A stretch of 57,075 nt of DNA from Bacteroidetes bacterium HGW-Bacteroidetes-17 (GCA_002840985.1 PHDM01000028.1:1-57075), one strand, 5' to 3'. Counted from the stretch's first letter, positions 36,336 through 44,951 are shown. The notes: a model not told the origin generated them from the sequence alone. Numbers and translations are program-made.

Positions 36336-36790
36336 TGGATTGTATATAAGTAATCATGCACTAAAATACAAAAAAAGAAATAACTCACTTTGTTTTAGGG
36401 GTAACAATTTGCTTAATATCCATTAATCACTTGAAAAATTCGACATAATATCAAATACGCTGTATGAATAATGGCTTGTTTTTACTGTTATTATTGCAGA
36501 TCAGAATTTGCAGCGGAGTTAACATTGCTTTTTGCTGTATTGAAAACCTTTTGCAAAAGCTATTCGTATTTCAATTCGGGTTTAAAATCTAAAAACTGCT
36601 AATAACAATCCGTTTTAATGTGGGTTTATTATCAATGTGTTAAAGAATTTAATATTTAATTTTCTTTTTTAAAACTTTTGGCTGTTGGCATTTAGCTATT
36701 GGGAAAGGTTAAAAGCATAAAAATGCTGCATCCTAATTGTTAAACATTGAAATTCTCCATTAAGAACCAAACTTAAATTTTGACATATTC
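36336..36790. other. 455-bp gene-free stretch upstream of DUF6702 and behind HK4
   Basis: No open frame of significance, no strong hairpin and no clear twin operator was found. A TGGCAT-N5-TATTG string at 36686 resembles the -24 half of the permease promoters but not the -12 half. Together with the permease tail that follows, this may be what is left of a deleted permease unit. Confidence 0.3.
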
Positions 36791-36829
36791 GGCTACTTCA
36801 AATCCGGTTGATGCTTTACAGGTTGATTA
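36791..36829 (+). pseudogene. 39-bp tail of a deleted FtsX permease
   Basis: The plus strand encodes ATSNPVDALQVD and a stop, identical in protein to the end of permease 6 (33130-33168). The two 39-bp stretches differ at six bases, all in third codon positions without changing the residue. Nothing permease-like precedes it. It overlaps the HK4 stop region by 3 bp. It marks a lost permease that once converged on HK4, as permeases 1 and 3 do on HK1 and HK2. Confidence 0.7.
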
Positions 36830-38179
36830 AAAGCTCAATGTAAAAATGGTTTCAACCTGGGGAATGGATTGAACAGAAATGTTTCCCCCATGCATCCGCA
36901 TAATTTGGCGGGAAAGGCTCAGACCGATGCCTGAGCCTTTTTCTTTAGTGGTGAAAAAGGGCACAAAAATATCATTAATCAAATTAGAAGGAATCCCAAC
37001 CCCATTGTCCTTTACCTGAATGCAAATTTTTCCATTATCATTGAAAGCAGTTATTGAAAGTTTCGGATTTTCAATACTTTCGAGTGCCTGGATGCTATTT
37101 TTGATCAGGTTGATCAGGACTTGTTCGATGAGGTTTGGATCGGCATTAATAGTTAAAGAATCCTCTGCCTTTGTGAATTCAAATGCAATATGATTTTTAA
37201 TCAATTCGGGTTTCCATAATTGTTCGGCATTTTGCAAAAGATCATTCACTGCAACAGTTTCTATTTTAGGTTGAGGTATTTTTGTAAGTTTACGGTATTC
37301 AGTCACAAAATCAAATAAGCCATCACTCCGGTTTTGGATGGTTTTTACACTCCGGATCACATCACGGATTTGTTCGGTGCTTAAATCTTCAATGTTCACC
37401 TTGTTTTCATCTTTGCCCAAAATCATCAAAATAGTTTCGGTAAGCGATGAAATAGGAGTTACCGAATTCATAATTTCATGGTTTAAAATCCGAATCAGCC
37501 TGATCCATGCCTCAGCTTCCTTTTGTTCAATTTCACCTTTAATATCCTGAAAGGAAATAATGATATGATTTTCTTCCAACAATAAGCTGCTACTTACATT
37601 AAGTGATAACTGTTTTTTGCTTTCTTCCAATTCGATTAGTTTTTTTCCGCCAGTAGTTAATTTATCTACTTCCGATGTAAAGACAACAATTTTGGTAGCA
37701 AGTTGATTCCAGGTCTTGGTCTTTTTTACTCCAAGTATATTCTCCGCAGCCGAATTCATTAAAATGAGCTCTTTGTTTCCATTCAATGCAATCAGGCCCA
37801 CGTTGATTTGTTCAACGATTAATGTTAAAAACTGAAGTTGTAATTCTTTTTCAATTTTAATTTCTTTAAAGGAAACAATGATCTCATTAAAAGCCTGATG
37901 TAAATCACCCACGTAAGATTTTTTATGTTCGGTTGAATAATAAACCGAAAAATCGGAATGCTTGATTGACATCAAGAACTTGGCCAGCTCCCTGTTGGTG
38001 CGGGTAACATAAATAATCAGATTTGAAATGAGGAATCCGAAAACACTTAAACCGACGGTAAAAGTAAAAATCAACTGGTTTCTATCCAATATAAAATAGC
38101 AAACAGATAAAAGAACAATGGAAATCAGAATACCAAATATCCTGATCACAACCCCGAATATGAATTTTTTAGAGACCAT
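36827..38179 (-). CDS. Sensor histidine kinase 4 (PAS, NtrY/NtrB-like)
   Basis: 450 residues from ATG 38179; the in-frame TTG at 38188 is less likely since the ATG restores the 11-bp overlap with RR4. Two TM helices (about 5-25 and 35-55) with a minimal loop. The PAS-like domain contains VGLIALNGNKELILMNSAAENIL. The H-box is NHEIMNSVTPI, the N-box NLIKNSIQAL, G1 DNGVGIP, and G2 GSGIGLSLSRQI. It should act on RR4 and permeases 7 and 8. Its 3' end directly touches the permease-tail remnant. Confidence 0.92.
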   Translation of the reverse strand: MVSKKFIFGVVIRIFGILISIVLLSVCYFILDRNQLIFTFTVGLSVFGFLISNLIIYVTRTNRELAKFLMSIKHSDFSVYYSTEHKKSYVGDLHQAFNEIIVSFKEIKIEKELQLQFLTLIVEQINVGLIALNGNKELILMNSAAENILGVKKTKTWNQLATKIVVFTSEVDKLTTGGKKLIELEESKKQLSLNVSSSLLLEENHIIISFQDIKGEIEQKEAEAWIRLIRILNHEIMNSVTPISSLTETILMILGKDENKVNIEDLSTEQIRDVIRSVKTIQNRSDGLFDFVTEYRKLTKIPQPKIETVAVNDLLQNAEQLWKPELIKNHIAFEFTKAEDSLTINADPNLIEQVLINLIKNSIQALESIENPKLSITAFNDNGKICIQVKDNGVGIPSNLINDIFVPFFTTKEKGSGIGLSLSRQIMRMHGGNISVQSIPQVETIFTLSF

Positions 38180-39545
38180 ATTTTTCAAGTCTGCGGTAAA
38201 GTGCCGTACGGGCTATTCCCAAATCTTTAGCTGCTTTTGTTATGTTACCTTTGTTTCTACTGATTGCCTTTAAAATATGTTTCTTTTCCATTTCTTCCAA
38301 ATTAAGGTTATCCTCTGTATTCCCCTGAATTTTCGTATTTGAAAAATCGCTGGCAAAATCCTGAAAGTTCAATTTAATCCCATCACTCAATATTACGGCT
38401 CTTTCGATCAAATGCCCCAACTCCCGAATATTGCCGGGCCAACTGTATTTTGATAAAAGGTTAATGACATTTTGAGGAAGCTTAAGTTTTGGTTTGTTGT
38501 ATTTTTTTGTAAATTTTTTCATGAAGAAGCTAACCAAGAGGGGAATGTCTCCGCTCCGTTCTTTCAAAGAAGGAACTTTTATTTCTACAACATTAATTCG
38601 GTAAAGCAAATCTTCACGAAATTCGCCTTGCTGAACCATTTCGTACAAAGGCATGTTGGTGGCGCAAATCAGCCGGAAATCGACCGGGATTTCCTTGCCC
38701 GAACCAATCCGGTTTACTCTTCTGTTTTGCAATACGCTTAAAAGTTTCGCTTGTAAAGGAAGACTTAGGTTGCCTATTTCGTCCAAAAAAATAGTTCCTT
38801 TTTGGGCCAATTCGAAACGCCCGGCTTTATGGGTATGAGCATCTGTAAATGCTCCCTTTACATGGCCGAAGAGTTCACTCTCAAAAAGATTTTCGTGAAT
38901 GGCTCCCAGATCAACAGGAATAAAAGCCTCATTTTTTCGATTCGATTGTTTATGAATTTCACGGGCAATGAGTTCTTTTCCGGTTCCGTTTTCTCCTAAA
39001 ATTAAAACATCGGCATCTGTTGTTGCAACCTTTTCAATAAGGCCAAATACCTTTTGGATTGCCAATGAATTTCCAACAAACTCCTTAAAATGCTGATTGA
39101 TTTCCTGATCCAACGTATCATTTGTAAACCTTAATTTCTCAACTTCAAGTTTAGATTTTCTCAATTGAAGTCCTGCCAAAATACTTCCAAGTAATTTGTC
39201 ATTCTTCCATGGTTTTATCAAAAAATCGAAACAACCAACTTTCATTGCCTGAACTGCAATATCAATACCACCATATGCCGTGATGAAAATAACAACAGCG
39301 GCCGGATTGATTGAAAGAATCCGGTTCAGCCAGTAAATCCCTTCTTCCCCGTCGTTTTTCCCTTTGGTAAAGTTCATGTCAAGCAGGATCACATCAAAGT
39401 CGATAATTTCCATCAATTCAGGGATTTTATCAGGGCGCTGTTCAACCCTCACTTCCGTGAAAAGTTGTTTCAGGAAAATCTGAGCACTTACCAATACATC
39501 CAGGTCATCGTCAACGATTAAAATGCTTGCTTCGGTTTTCGACAT
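38169..39545 (-). CDS. Sigma-54-dependent response regulator 4 (NtrC family)
   Basis: 458 residues: receiver with Asp in LLDMNF and the insert TKGKNDGEEG, AAA+ domain (GENGTGKE, GAFTDA, GTIFLDEI, SWPGNIREL) and a Fis helix-turn-helix with GIARTALYRRLEKYGL. GAFTDA replaces GAFTGA as in RR1 and RR3. It is divergent from permease 7, with the best-conserved twin operator (15 of 17) and a full TGGCAC -24 element between them. No perfect TAnnTTTG box is seen upstream of its ATG, unlike RR1 and RR2. Confidence 0.93.
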   Translation of the reverse strand: MSKTEASILIVDDDLDVLVSAQIFLKQLFTEVRVEQRPDKIPELMEIIDFDVILLDMNFTKGKNDGEEGIYWLNRILSINPAAVVIFITAYGGIDIAVQAMKVGCFDFLIKPWKNDKLLGSILAGLQLRKSKLEVEKLRFTNDTLDQEINQHFKEFVGNSLAIQKVFGLIEKVATTDADVLILGENGTGKELIAREIHKQSNRKNEAFIPVDLGAIHENLFESELFGHVKGAFTDAHTHKAGRFELAQKGTIFLDEIGNLSLPLQAKLLSVLQNRRVNRIGSGKEIPVDFRLICATNMPLYEMVQQGEFREDLLYRINVVEIKVPSLKERSGDIPLLVSFFMKKFTKKYNKPKLKLPQNVINLLSKYSWPGNIRELGHLIERAVILSDGIKLNFQDFASDFSNTKIQGNTEDNLNLEEMEKKHILKAISRNKGNITKAAKDLGIARTALYRRLEKYGL

Positions 39546-39565
39546 TTGAAAATATTTAATGTAAA

Positions 39566-39604
39566 TGTACTAATAACAAACATATGTTGTACTAAAAACA
39601 GACA
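39566..39604. promoter_or_regulatory. Twin 17-bp operator for RR4 (predicted enhancer)
   Basis: TGTACTAATAACAAACA (39566-39582) and TGTACTAAAAACAGACA (39588-39604) match at 15 of 17 positions, with starts 22 bp apart. They are direct repeats with TGT and ACA ends. They lie 66 bp from the -24 element. This is the clearest of the four sites. Confidence 0.75.
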
Positions 39605-39670
39605 CTTAAATTAGATGTTCTTTTTTTTGTTAATATTGTAATATGTTGATAATAAGCATAAAAAAATTAA

Positions 39671-39686
39671 TGGCACATGCTTTGAC
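39671..39686 (+). promoter_or_regulatory. Sigma-54-like -24/-12 promoter of permeases 7-8
   Basis: TGGCAC, five bases, TTGAC. It has a full -24 consensus and the TTGA -12 variant. The ATG of permease 7 lies 24 nt downstream, leaving a very short leader. Confidence 0.7.
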
Positions 39687-39709
39687 TCTATTTAAAAAAT
39701 AATTTTATC

Positions 39710-42052
39710 ATGATCAGAAATTTGCTAAAAATAACCATCCGGAATTTTAAAAGGCAATTTGGATTTTCATTGCTTAATATACTTGGGCTAACCATTGGAA
39801 TGGCAAGTTTTATTTTAATATTCTTATGGATAAGTGATGAGTTGAGTTATGAAAAATCCTATAAAAATGCTGATCAGATATATTTGGTACATAAGGAATA
39901 TCAGGTAGCCGGACAGATTCAATACAATTCAACAACCCCATTGCCATTGGCTCCAAGATTAAAAAACAGTTTTGCAGAGATTGAAAGCGCGATCAGGATT
40001 TCCAATATGAGGTCAACAGTTGAATATGATGGACAGACTTATTCTAATCAGCGATTATGTGCATCCGATCCGGATTATATTAACCTATTTGATTTAGAAT
40101 TTATTGCCGGAGACCGGAATACAGTATTAGATGAGCCGCATTCTGTAATAATTGCAAAAAAAATTGCGGATCGTTATTTTAAAAATGAAAACCCATTAGG
40201 AAAGGTACTTAAAATAAATAACAATAAAAGCTTGACCGTTACAGGGGTTTATAAAAATCCTCCGGAGAAATCTACAATCAGATATGAGTTAGTTGGTCGT
40301 TTTGATTTTTTAGTTGAAAATGATGATAACAGAAATGATTGGGCAAATCATCGGTATCGAACCATGATTTTGGTTAGTCCGGATGCCGATATGAAAGCAT
40401 TGGATCAAAAAATGAGCGATCTGATTCAGGCACAAATCCCGGAAGAAAAAATTGCAATAAAAACGCTCGCCCTTGATAAACTGAGGCTTTATACCATCGA
40501 TGGTAAAAACCAGAGGATACAATACGTTCATTTATTTATGGCTATAGCCTTCTTTATTATTTTCATAGCCTGCATCAATTTTATGAATTTATCAACGGCC
40601 AAAGCTTCTCGTAGAAGTAAAGAAATTGGTTTGAGGAAGGTAGTAGGAGGCAGTCGTGGGATGCTAATTTTTCAGTTTATCACCGAATCGGTTTTGTTTG
40701 CAGCAATATCAATTTTTTTGGCGATGATGCTTGTTGAATTGTTCCGACCAATTTTTAATCAGCTCACTAGTAAACAGATAAGTATTGATTATTCGGATAT
40801 CATGGTATATATCAAGCTTGCAGTTTTGGTTTTGTTTATGGGGATATTGTCAGGCAGTTACCCTGCATTCGTGATGTCTTCTTTTAAACCCATACTTGCC
40901 ATCAAGAATGGAATCCATTTAGGTGTTAAAGGCGTTTTGTTCAGAAAATTTCTTGTCATCCTTCAGTTTACCATCTCCATTTTTTTAATCATTTCTACGT
41001 TTTTTATCTTTTTTCAAATCAGAAGCATACAACATAAAGATCTTGGATTTGATAAGAAAAATGTAATTGCTTTTGATGCAGAAGGAAAAATTGGCACCAA
41101 TTTTCAAGCGTTTAAAAACGAATTGTTGAGCAATAAAGAAATTGTAAATGTAACCAGAGCTACGCAGCTCCCAAACGACATTGAAAATATTTTCAGGAAT
41201 GTCAGCTGGGAAGATATGCAGCAGGAGGAAGGTTCAACTTTCGGAGCAGGTACCATTGATTATGATTATTTCGAAACCATGAAAATGGAAATTGTAGAAG
41301 GAAGAAGTTTTTCAAGGGAATATGGACGAGATTCGATCAATGTAATCTTTAACCAAACTGCCATTAAACTGATGGGATATGAAAATCCAATTGGAAGAAG
41401 TTTTGCCGTTGATGATGCAAATCCCGGGAAAATTATAGGGGTGGTAAAGGATTTTAACTCGCGTCCTTTAACCGAAAAAATTGAGCCTGTTATGTTTATT
41501 ATTTATCCTCAATGGTGCAGGGTTGTTTTAGTGCGCCTTGAGAAAACTGAGACAGAATCAGCACTTAAGCATATTGAGAAAACGTACAAGGAATTTGCTC
41601 CGCAACATCCTTTTAATTATACCTTTTTAGATCAAAGCATTAATGAGCAATACCAATCCGAACAAAATATTGGGACCTTATCCGCCATTTTCTCTTTTAT
41701 TGCCATCATCATATCTTGCCTTGGATTGTATGGTCTTGCAGCTTACACTGCTGACCAGAAGAAAAAGGAAATCGGGATTAGGAAAGTTTTTGGAGCTGAT
41801 ACCAATGGAATTATCTATAAATTATCCAAATCTTTTGCAATTTGGGTGCTAATTGCCAATATTATTGCCTGGCCTTTAGCATGGCTAGTGATGGATAATT
41901 GGCTGAAAAATTTCGCTTATCGAATAGATTTATATTGGTGGGTTTTTGTATTATCGGGAGTACTCGCTTTATTAATTGCACTTGCCACTGTTGTATTTCA
42001 GGTAACAAAAGCCAGCAGGAAAAACCCGATGGAATCATTGAGGTATGAATAG
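39710..42052 (+). CDS. MacB/FtsX-type ABC transporter permease 7
   Basis: 780 residues, two FtsX units. Hallmarks are KEIGLRKVVGG and KEIGIRKVFGA, and the tail is NPMESLRYE. TM1 is at about 20-42, the first TM triple at about 268-400, and the second unit begins near 415. It is the first gene of an operon with permease 8, 16 nt apart. It is directly behind the -24/-12-like element at 39671, hence predicted to be RR4-dependent. There is no nucleotide-binding domain. Confidence 0.9.
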   Translation: MIRNLLKITIRNFKRQFGFSLLNILGLTIGMASFILIFLWISDELSYEKSYKNADQIYLVHKEYQVAGQIQYNSTTPLPLAPRLKNSFAEIESAIRISNMRSTVEYDGQTYSNQRLCASDPDYINLFDLEFIAGDRNTVLDEPHSVIIAKKIADRYFKNENPLGKVLKINNNKSLTVTGVYKNPPEKSTIRYELVGRFDFLVENDDNRNDWANHRYRTMILVSPDADMKALDQKMSDLIQAQIPEEKIAIKTLALDKLRLYTIDGKNQRIQYVHLFMAIAFFIIFIACINFMNLSTAKASRRSKEIGLRKVVGGSRGMLIFQFITESVLFAAISIFLAMMLVELFRPIFNQLTSKQISIDYSDIMVYIKLAVLVLFMGILSGSYPAFVMSSFKPILAIKNGIHLGVKGVLFRKFLVILQFTISIFLIISTFFIFFQIRSIQHKDLGFDKKNVIAFDAEGKIGTNFQAFKNELLSNKEIVNVTRATQLPNDIENIFRNVSWEDMQQEEGSTFGAGTIDYDYFETMKMEIVEGRSFSREYGRDSINVIFNQTAIKLMGYENPIGRSFAVDDANPGKIIGVVKDFNSRPLTEKIEPVMFIIYPQWCRVVLVRLEKTETESALKHIEKTYKEFAPQHPFNYTFLDQSINEQYQSEQNIGTLSAIFSFIAIIISCLGLYGLAAYTADQKKKEIGIRKVFGADTNGIIYKLSKSFAIWVLIANIIAWPLAWLVMDNWLKNFAYRIDLYWWVFVLSGVLALLIALATVVFQVTKASRKNPMESLRYE

Positions 42053-42067
42053 TAAAAATATATTGCC

Positions 42068-44407
42068 ATGACCAAAAATTATTTTAAAAACATGATAAGA
42101 AACCTCAACCGTAATAAATCTTTTTCGGTCATCAATATATTTGGCCTTGCGATTGGATTAACAGTGGGCATTATGATTCTGCTTTGGGTAGAAGATGAAT
42201 TGTCATACGATTCATTTCATAAAAATCATAAACAAATTTATAGGGTTGTACATGAGTCGTTTAGTGCGGATAAAAGTATGCATTTCTCAAGTTGCCCGGC
42301 TATTTTGGGAGCATTGATAAAAGAAAGGTATCCTGAGGTAAAAAACATGTTCAGGTTTCAATCATTTGGTGCAGGAAAAGCAGCCTATGAAGACAAGGTA
42401 TTTATGATTCGTTATTATTTTTATGCAGATAATGAAATCTTAAATGTGCTTAGTTTCGATTTTGTATACGGAAATGCTGAAACAGCCCTTGATGAAGCAT
42501 CGAATATCATAATATCCCTTTCAACATCAAAAAGGCTATTTGGAGACGCAAATCCTGTTGGGAAGGTCATTCAAGTTGATGACGTTGACAGCTTCACCAT
42601 CATGGGGGTGTATAAAGATTTTCCTCTGAACAGTACCTTAAGATTTGACCTCATTGTCCCGTTTACCTATCTGGAAGAGATTGGCTTTAGTACCGATGGC
42701 TGGGATTCATTCAGCTGGCAGACATTTTTCTTAGTCGATGGGTCATTAAATATGAACTCATTTAAAGACAAGATAAAAGACTTTATGGATGAGTTTGTTG
42801 ATGATGAAAAATATATTCTGAAATTACAAAGTCTGGATGATGTACATTTTTATAACATGGATGGAAGCGCAGGAAGAATTAAATATATAAACATTTTTAT
42901 CATCATCGGGATTGTTATTATTTTGCTTGCATGCATCAATTTTATGAATCTTTCAACGGTAAGAGCTATAAAAAGGACAAGGGAAATCGGTCTTAGAAAA
43001 GCCATTGGGGCTGGTAAAAAAGAATTGATTAAGCTTGTAATGGGTGAAACTTTTGCAATGGTTTTTATAGCACTGATCATTTCAATGTCCCTAGTGGAAT
43101 TAACCAGGCCATTTTTCAATGAAATCACAGGGAAAGGCATTTCACTTGCCTATCTGAACGGAAAATTTATCGTCATACTCAGTATTATTGCAATTATTAC
43201 AACCATTTTATCCGGCTTTTATCCGGCTTTTGTTTTGTCTTCATTAAATCCGATCAATGCATTAAAAGGAATTAAAGATTCGGGAAAAGGAAAAGCCAGA
43301 GTCAGGAAAATATTAGTGATTATCCAGTTTACCATAACCATTATTTTAATCAGTGGAAGTGTGACCGTTTTTAGGCAGTTAAAATATATGAATAATCGTG
43401 ATTTGGGAATCGCAAAAGATAATATCATTTATGTTGAAATTGATGAAAAATTGAAAAACCAATTCGAAGCATTCAAAAATGATTTAATTACTAATCCTAA
43501 TATAGAAAGTGTAACCAAGACTTTTCAAATGCCTTCATACAATAAATTGTCGACAAATATAGGTTGGGATGGACAGGAAGAAGGATATAATTTGGTCATG
43601 AACGTCAGCGTTGCTGATCACGATTATATTAAAACATTTGGATTGAAAATAATTGAGGGCCGTGACTTTATAAAAGGGTCATCCACCGATTCATCTGGAA
43701 TTATTATAAACGAGGAAGCAGTTAAACAAATGAAGCTTAAAAACCCGGTAGGAACGAATATATTCCTTTGGGGCGATGGCAAAATATTAGGCGTGATGAA
43801 AGATTATAATTTCATGCCCCTTACCGAAAAAATTCAACCGATTGCTTTAAAGATCAGAAAAGATGGGCTGTATAAATATGCTGTCATCAGCATTAATGAA
43901 AATGAGTTACAAAATACCTTGGATTTTATTGAATTGAAATTTGCAAGTTACAGTTCAAATCAACCATTCGATTACCATTTTATGAATGAAGATTTTGATC
44001 TAATGTATCGTTTTGAAACCCGTTTATCAAAAATATTAAAATACTTCACCTTACTCGCAATATGCATTGCCCTACTTGGATTATATGGGTTATCTGCTTT
44101 TATCTCTGAACAAAAAACAAAGGAAGTTGGCATTCGAAAAACTTTGGGTGCATCCGTTTGGGGTTTATTAATCACCTTTGTATTTGATTTTTGCAAGTGG
44201 GTATTAGTGTCTGCAATAATTGCTATCCCTATTACCTGGTATATTTTACAAAACTGGCTCGAAAGCTATGCTTACCGGATAATTCTCACCGCTGATGTTT
44301 TTATATATTCTGGATTGATTGCAATTGCCGTAGCAGCGGTTACAGTTGGATTAGAAGCATTTAAATCTGCTATTCAAAATCCCATCAATGCACTTCGTTA
44401 TGAATAA
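42068..44407 (+). CDS. MacB/FtsX-type ABC transporter permease 8
   Basis: 779 residues, two FtsX units with REIGLRKAIGA and KEVGIRKTLGA; the tail is NPINALRYE. It is the partner of permease 7 and the last gene of the array. The first periplasmic domain contains FSSCPAILGALIKERYPEV, equivalent to the GPMGP region of permeases 1 and 4. No terminator hairpin is obvious behind the stop; instead an inverted repeat TGTTCA/TGAACA follows at 44413-44428. Confidence 0.9.
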   Translation: MTKNYFKNMIRNLNRNKSFSVINIFGLAIGLTVGIMILLWVEDELSYDSFHKNHKQIYRVVHESFSADKSMHFSSCPAILGALIKERYPEVKNMFRFQSFGAGKAAYEDKVFMIRYYFYADNEILNVLSFDFVYGNAETALDEASNIIISLSTSKRLFGDANPVGKVIQVDDVDSFTIMGVYKDFPLNSTLRFDLIVPFTYLEEIGFSTDGWDSFSWQTFFLVDGSLNMNSFKDKIKDFMDEFVDDEKYILKLQSLDDVHFYNMDGSAGRIKYINIFIIIGIVIILLACINFMNLSTVRAIKRTREIGLRKAIGAGKKELIKLVMGETFAMVFIALIISMSLVELTRPFFNEITGKGISLAYLNGKFIVILSIIAIITTILSGFYPAFVLSSLNPINALKGIKDSGKGKARVRKILVIIQFTITIILISGSVTVFRQLKYMNNRDLGIAKDNIIYVEIDEKLKNQFEAFKNDLITNPNIESVTKTFQMPSYNKLSTNIGWDGQEEGYNLVMNVSVADHDYIKTFGLKIIEGRDFIKGSSTDSSGIIINEEAVKQMKLKNPVGTNIFLWGDGKILGVMKDYNFMPLTEKIQPIALKIRKDGLYKYAVISINENELQNTLDFIELKFASYSSNQPFDYHFMNEDFDLMYRFETRLSKILKYFTLLAICIALLGLYGLSAFISEQKTKEVGIRKTLGASVWGLLITFVFDFCKWVLVSAIIAIPITWYILQNWLESYAYRIILTADVFIYSGLIAIAVAAVTVGLEAFKSAIQNPINALRYE

Positions 44408-44412
44408 TCGCC

Positions 44413-44428
44413 TGTTCAAATCTGAACA
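44413..44428. repeat. 16-bp perfect inverted repeat upstream of the TfoX-like gene
   Basis: TGTTCA, AATC, TGAACA. A second TGTTCAA begins 20 bp further on (44433), within an imperfect palindrome ending GGTCAAC (44454). The pattern resembles the RR1 operator sequence. A TGGCAT-N5-TAGAT string at 44505-44520 then lies 32 nt ahead of the TfoX-like ATG. It may be a degenerate fifth copy of the operator/-24 layout, or only an unusual 3' end of the permease operon. Confidence 0.35.
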
Positions 44429-44551
44429 TTGATGTTCAACCGTGTGCGGTCAACTTCCTGAAAAGAATCGCCTAACATTCAGAATACCAGCATCTGGGAT
44501 TGAGTGGCATGATCTTAGATATTTGTCGATTAGCTATTTAATTCTTTTATC

Positions 44552-44821
44552 ATGAAAAACTTATCTCAATTACCAAACATTGAAAAACCCTTGGAAGAAA
44601 AATTAATACTATTGGGTATTAATACCCCAAGTGACCTTAATTATTTAGGAAGCAAAGAAGCTTATCTTCGTTTGAGATTGATTTTTCCGAATGAAGCACC
44701 AATCAATATTTTATATGCACTTGAAGGCGCCATTCGCGGAATTAGCTGGACCCGGCTAAGAGCAGATATCAAAGCTGATTTGAACAGATTTTATCGCTTA
44801 TTCGTGAAACTCAATGTTTAA
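44552..44821 (+). CDS. TfoX C-terminal-domain-like small protein
   Basis: 89 residues, all helical in appearance. LPNIEKPLEEKLILLGINTPSDL resembles a helix-hairpin-helix entry. It is followed by GSKEAYLRLRL and YALEGAIRGISW, a pattern of TfoX/Sxy C-terminal domains (competence regulator family). In Bacteroidota such stand-alone domains are common and have no proven role. It is monocistronic. The 130 bp behind it contain two small inverted repeats. Confidence 0.75.
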   Translation: MKNLSQLPNIEKPLEEKLILLGINTPSDLNYLGSKEAYLRLRLIFPNEAPINILYALEGAIRGISWTRLRADIKADLNRFYRLFVKLNV

Positions 44822-44858
44822 AAGCGAAGTGAATCGGACATTGAAAGTTGAACAGCTG

Positions 44859-44910
44859 CCTGCCGAAATGTAGTACAGGCAGGAATCCCGAAACGTTACG
44901 CTATCGGGAT
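44859..44910. repeat. Two adjacent REP-like inverted repeats
   Basis: CCTGCC/GGCAGG (44859-44883) and ATCCCG/CGGGAT (44885-44910) lie between the convergent TfoX-like and lnt genes. The segment TGTAGTACAGGCAGG (44869-44883) recurs exactly at 52277-52291. A similar CCCGA/TCGGG pair is found at 49227-49250. They look like short dispersed repeats and might also serve as terminators. Confidence 0.5.
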
Positions 44911-44951
44911 CAGTTCGATATGATAATTTCAGTATCCTTTCGTTTCTTAAA

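Noticed and set aside
36686-36701. TGGCAT-N5-TATTG as a sigma-54-like promoter of the lost permease
   Set aside because: The -12 half does not fit TTGA, no twin operator lies upstream, and no gene follows on the plus strand.
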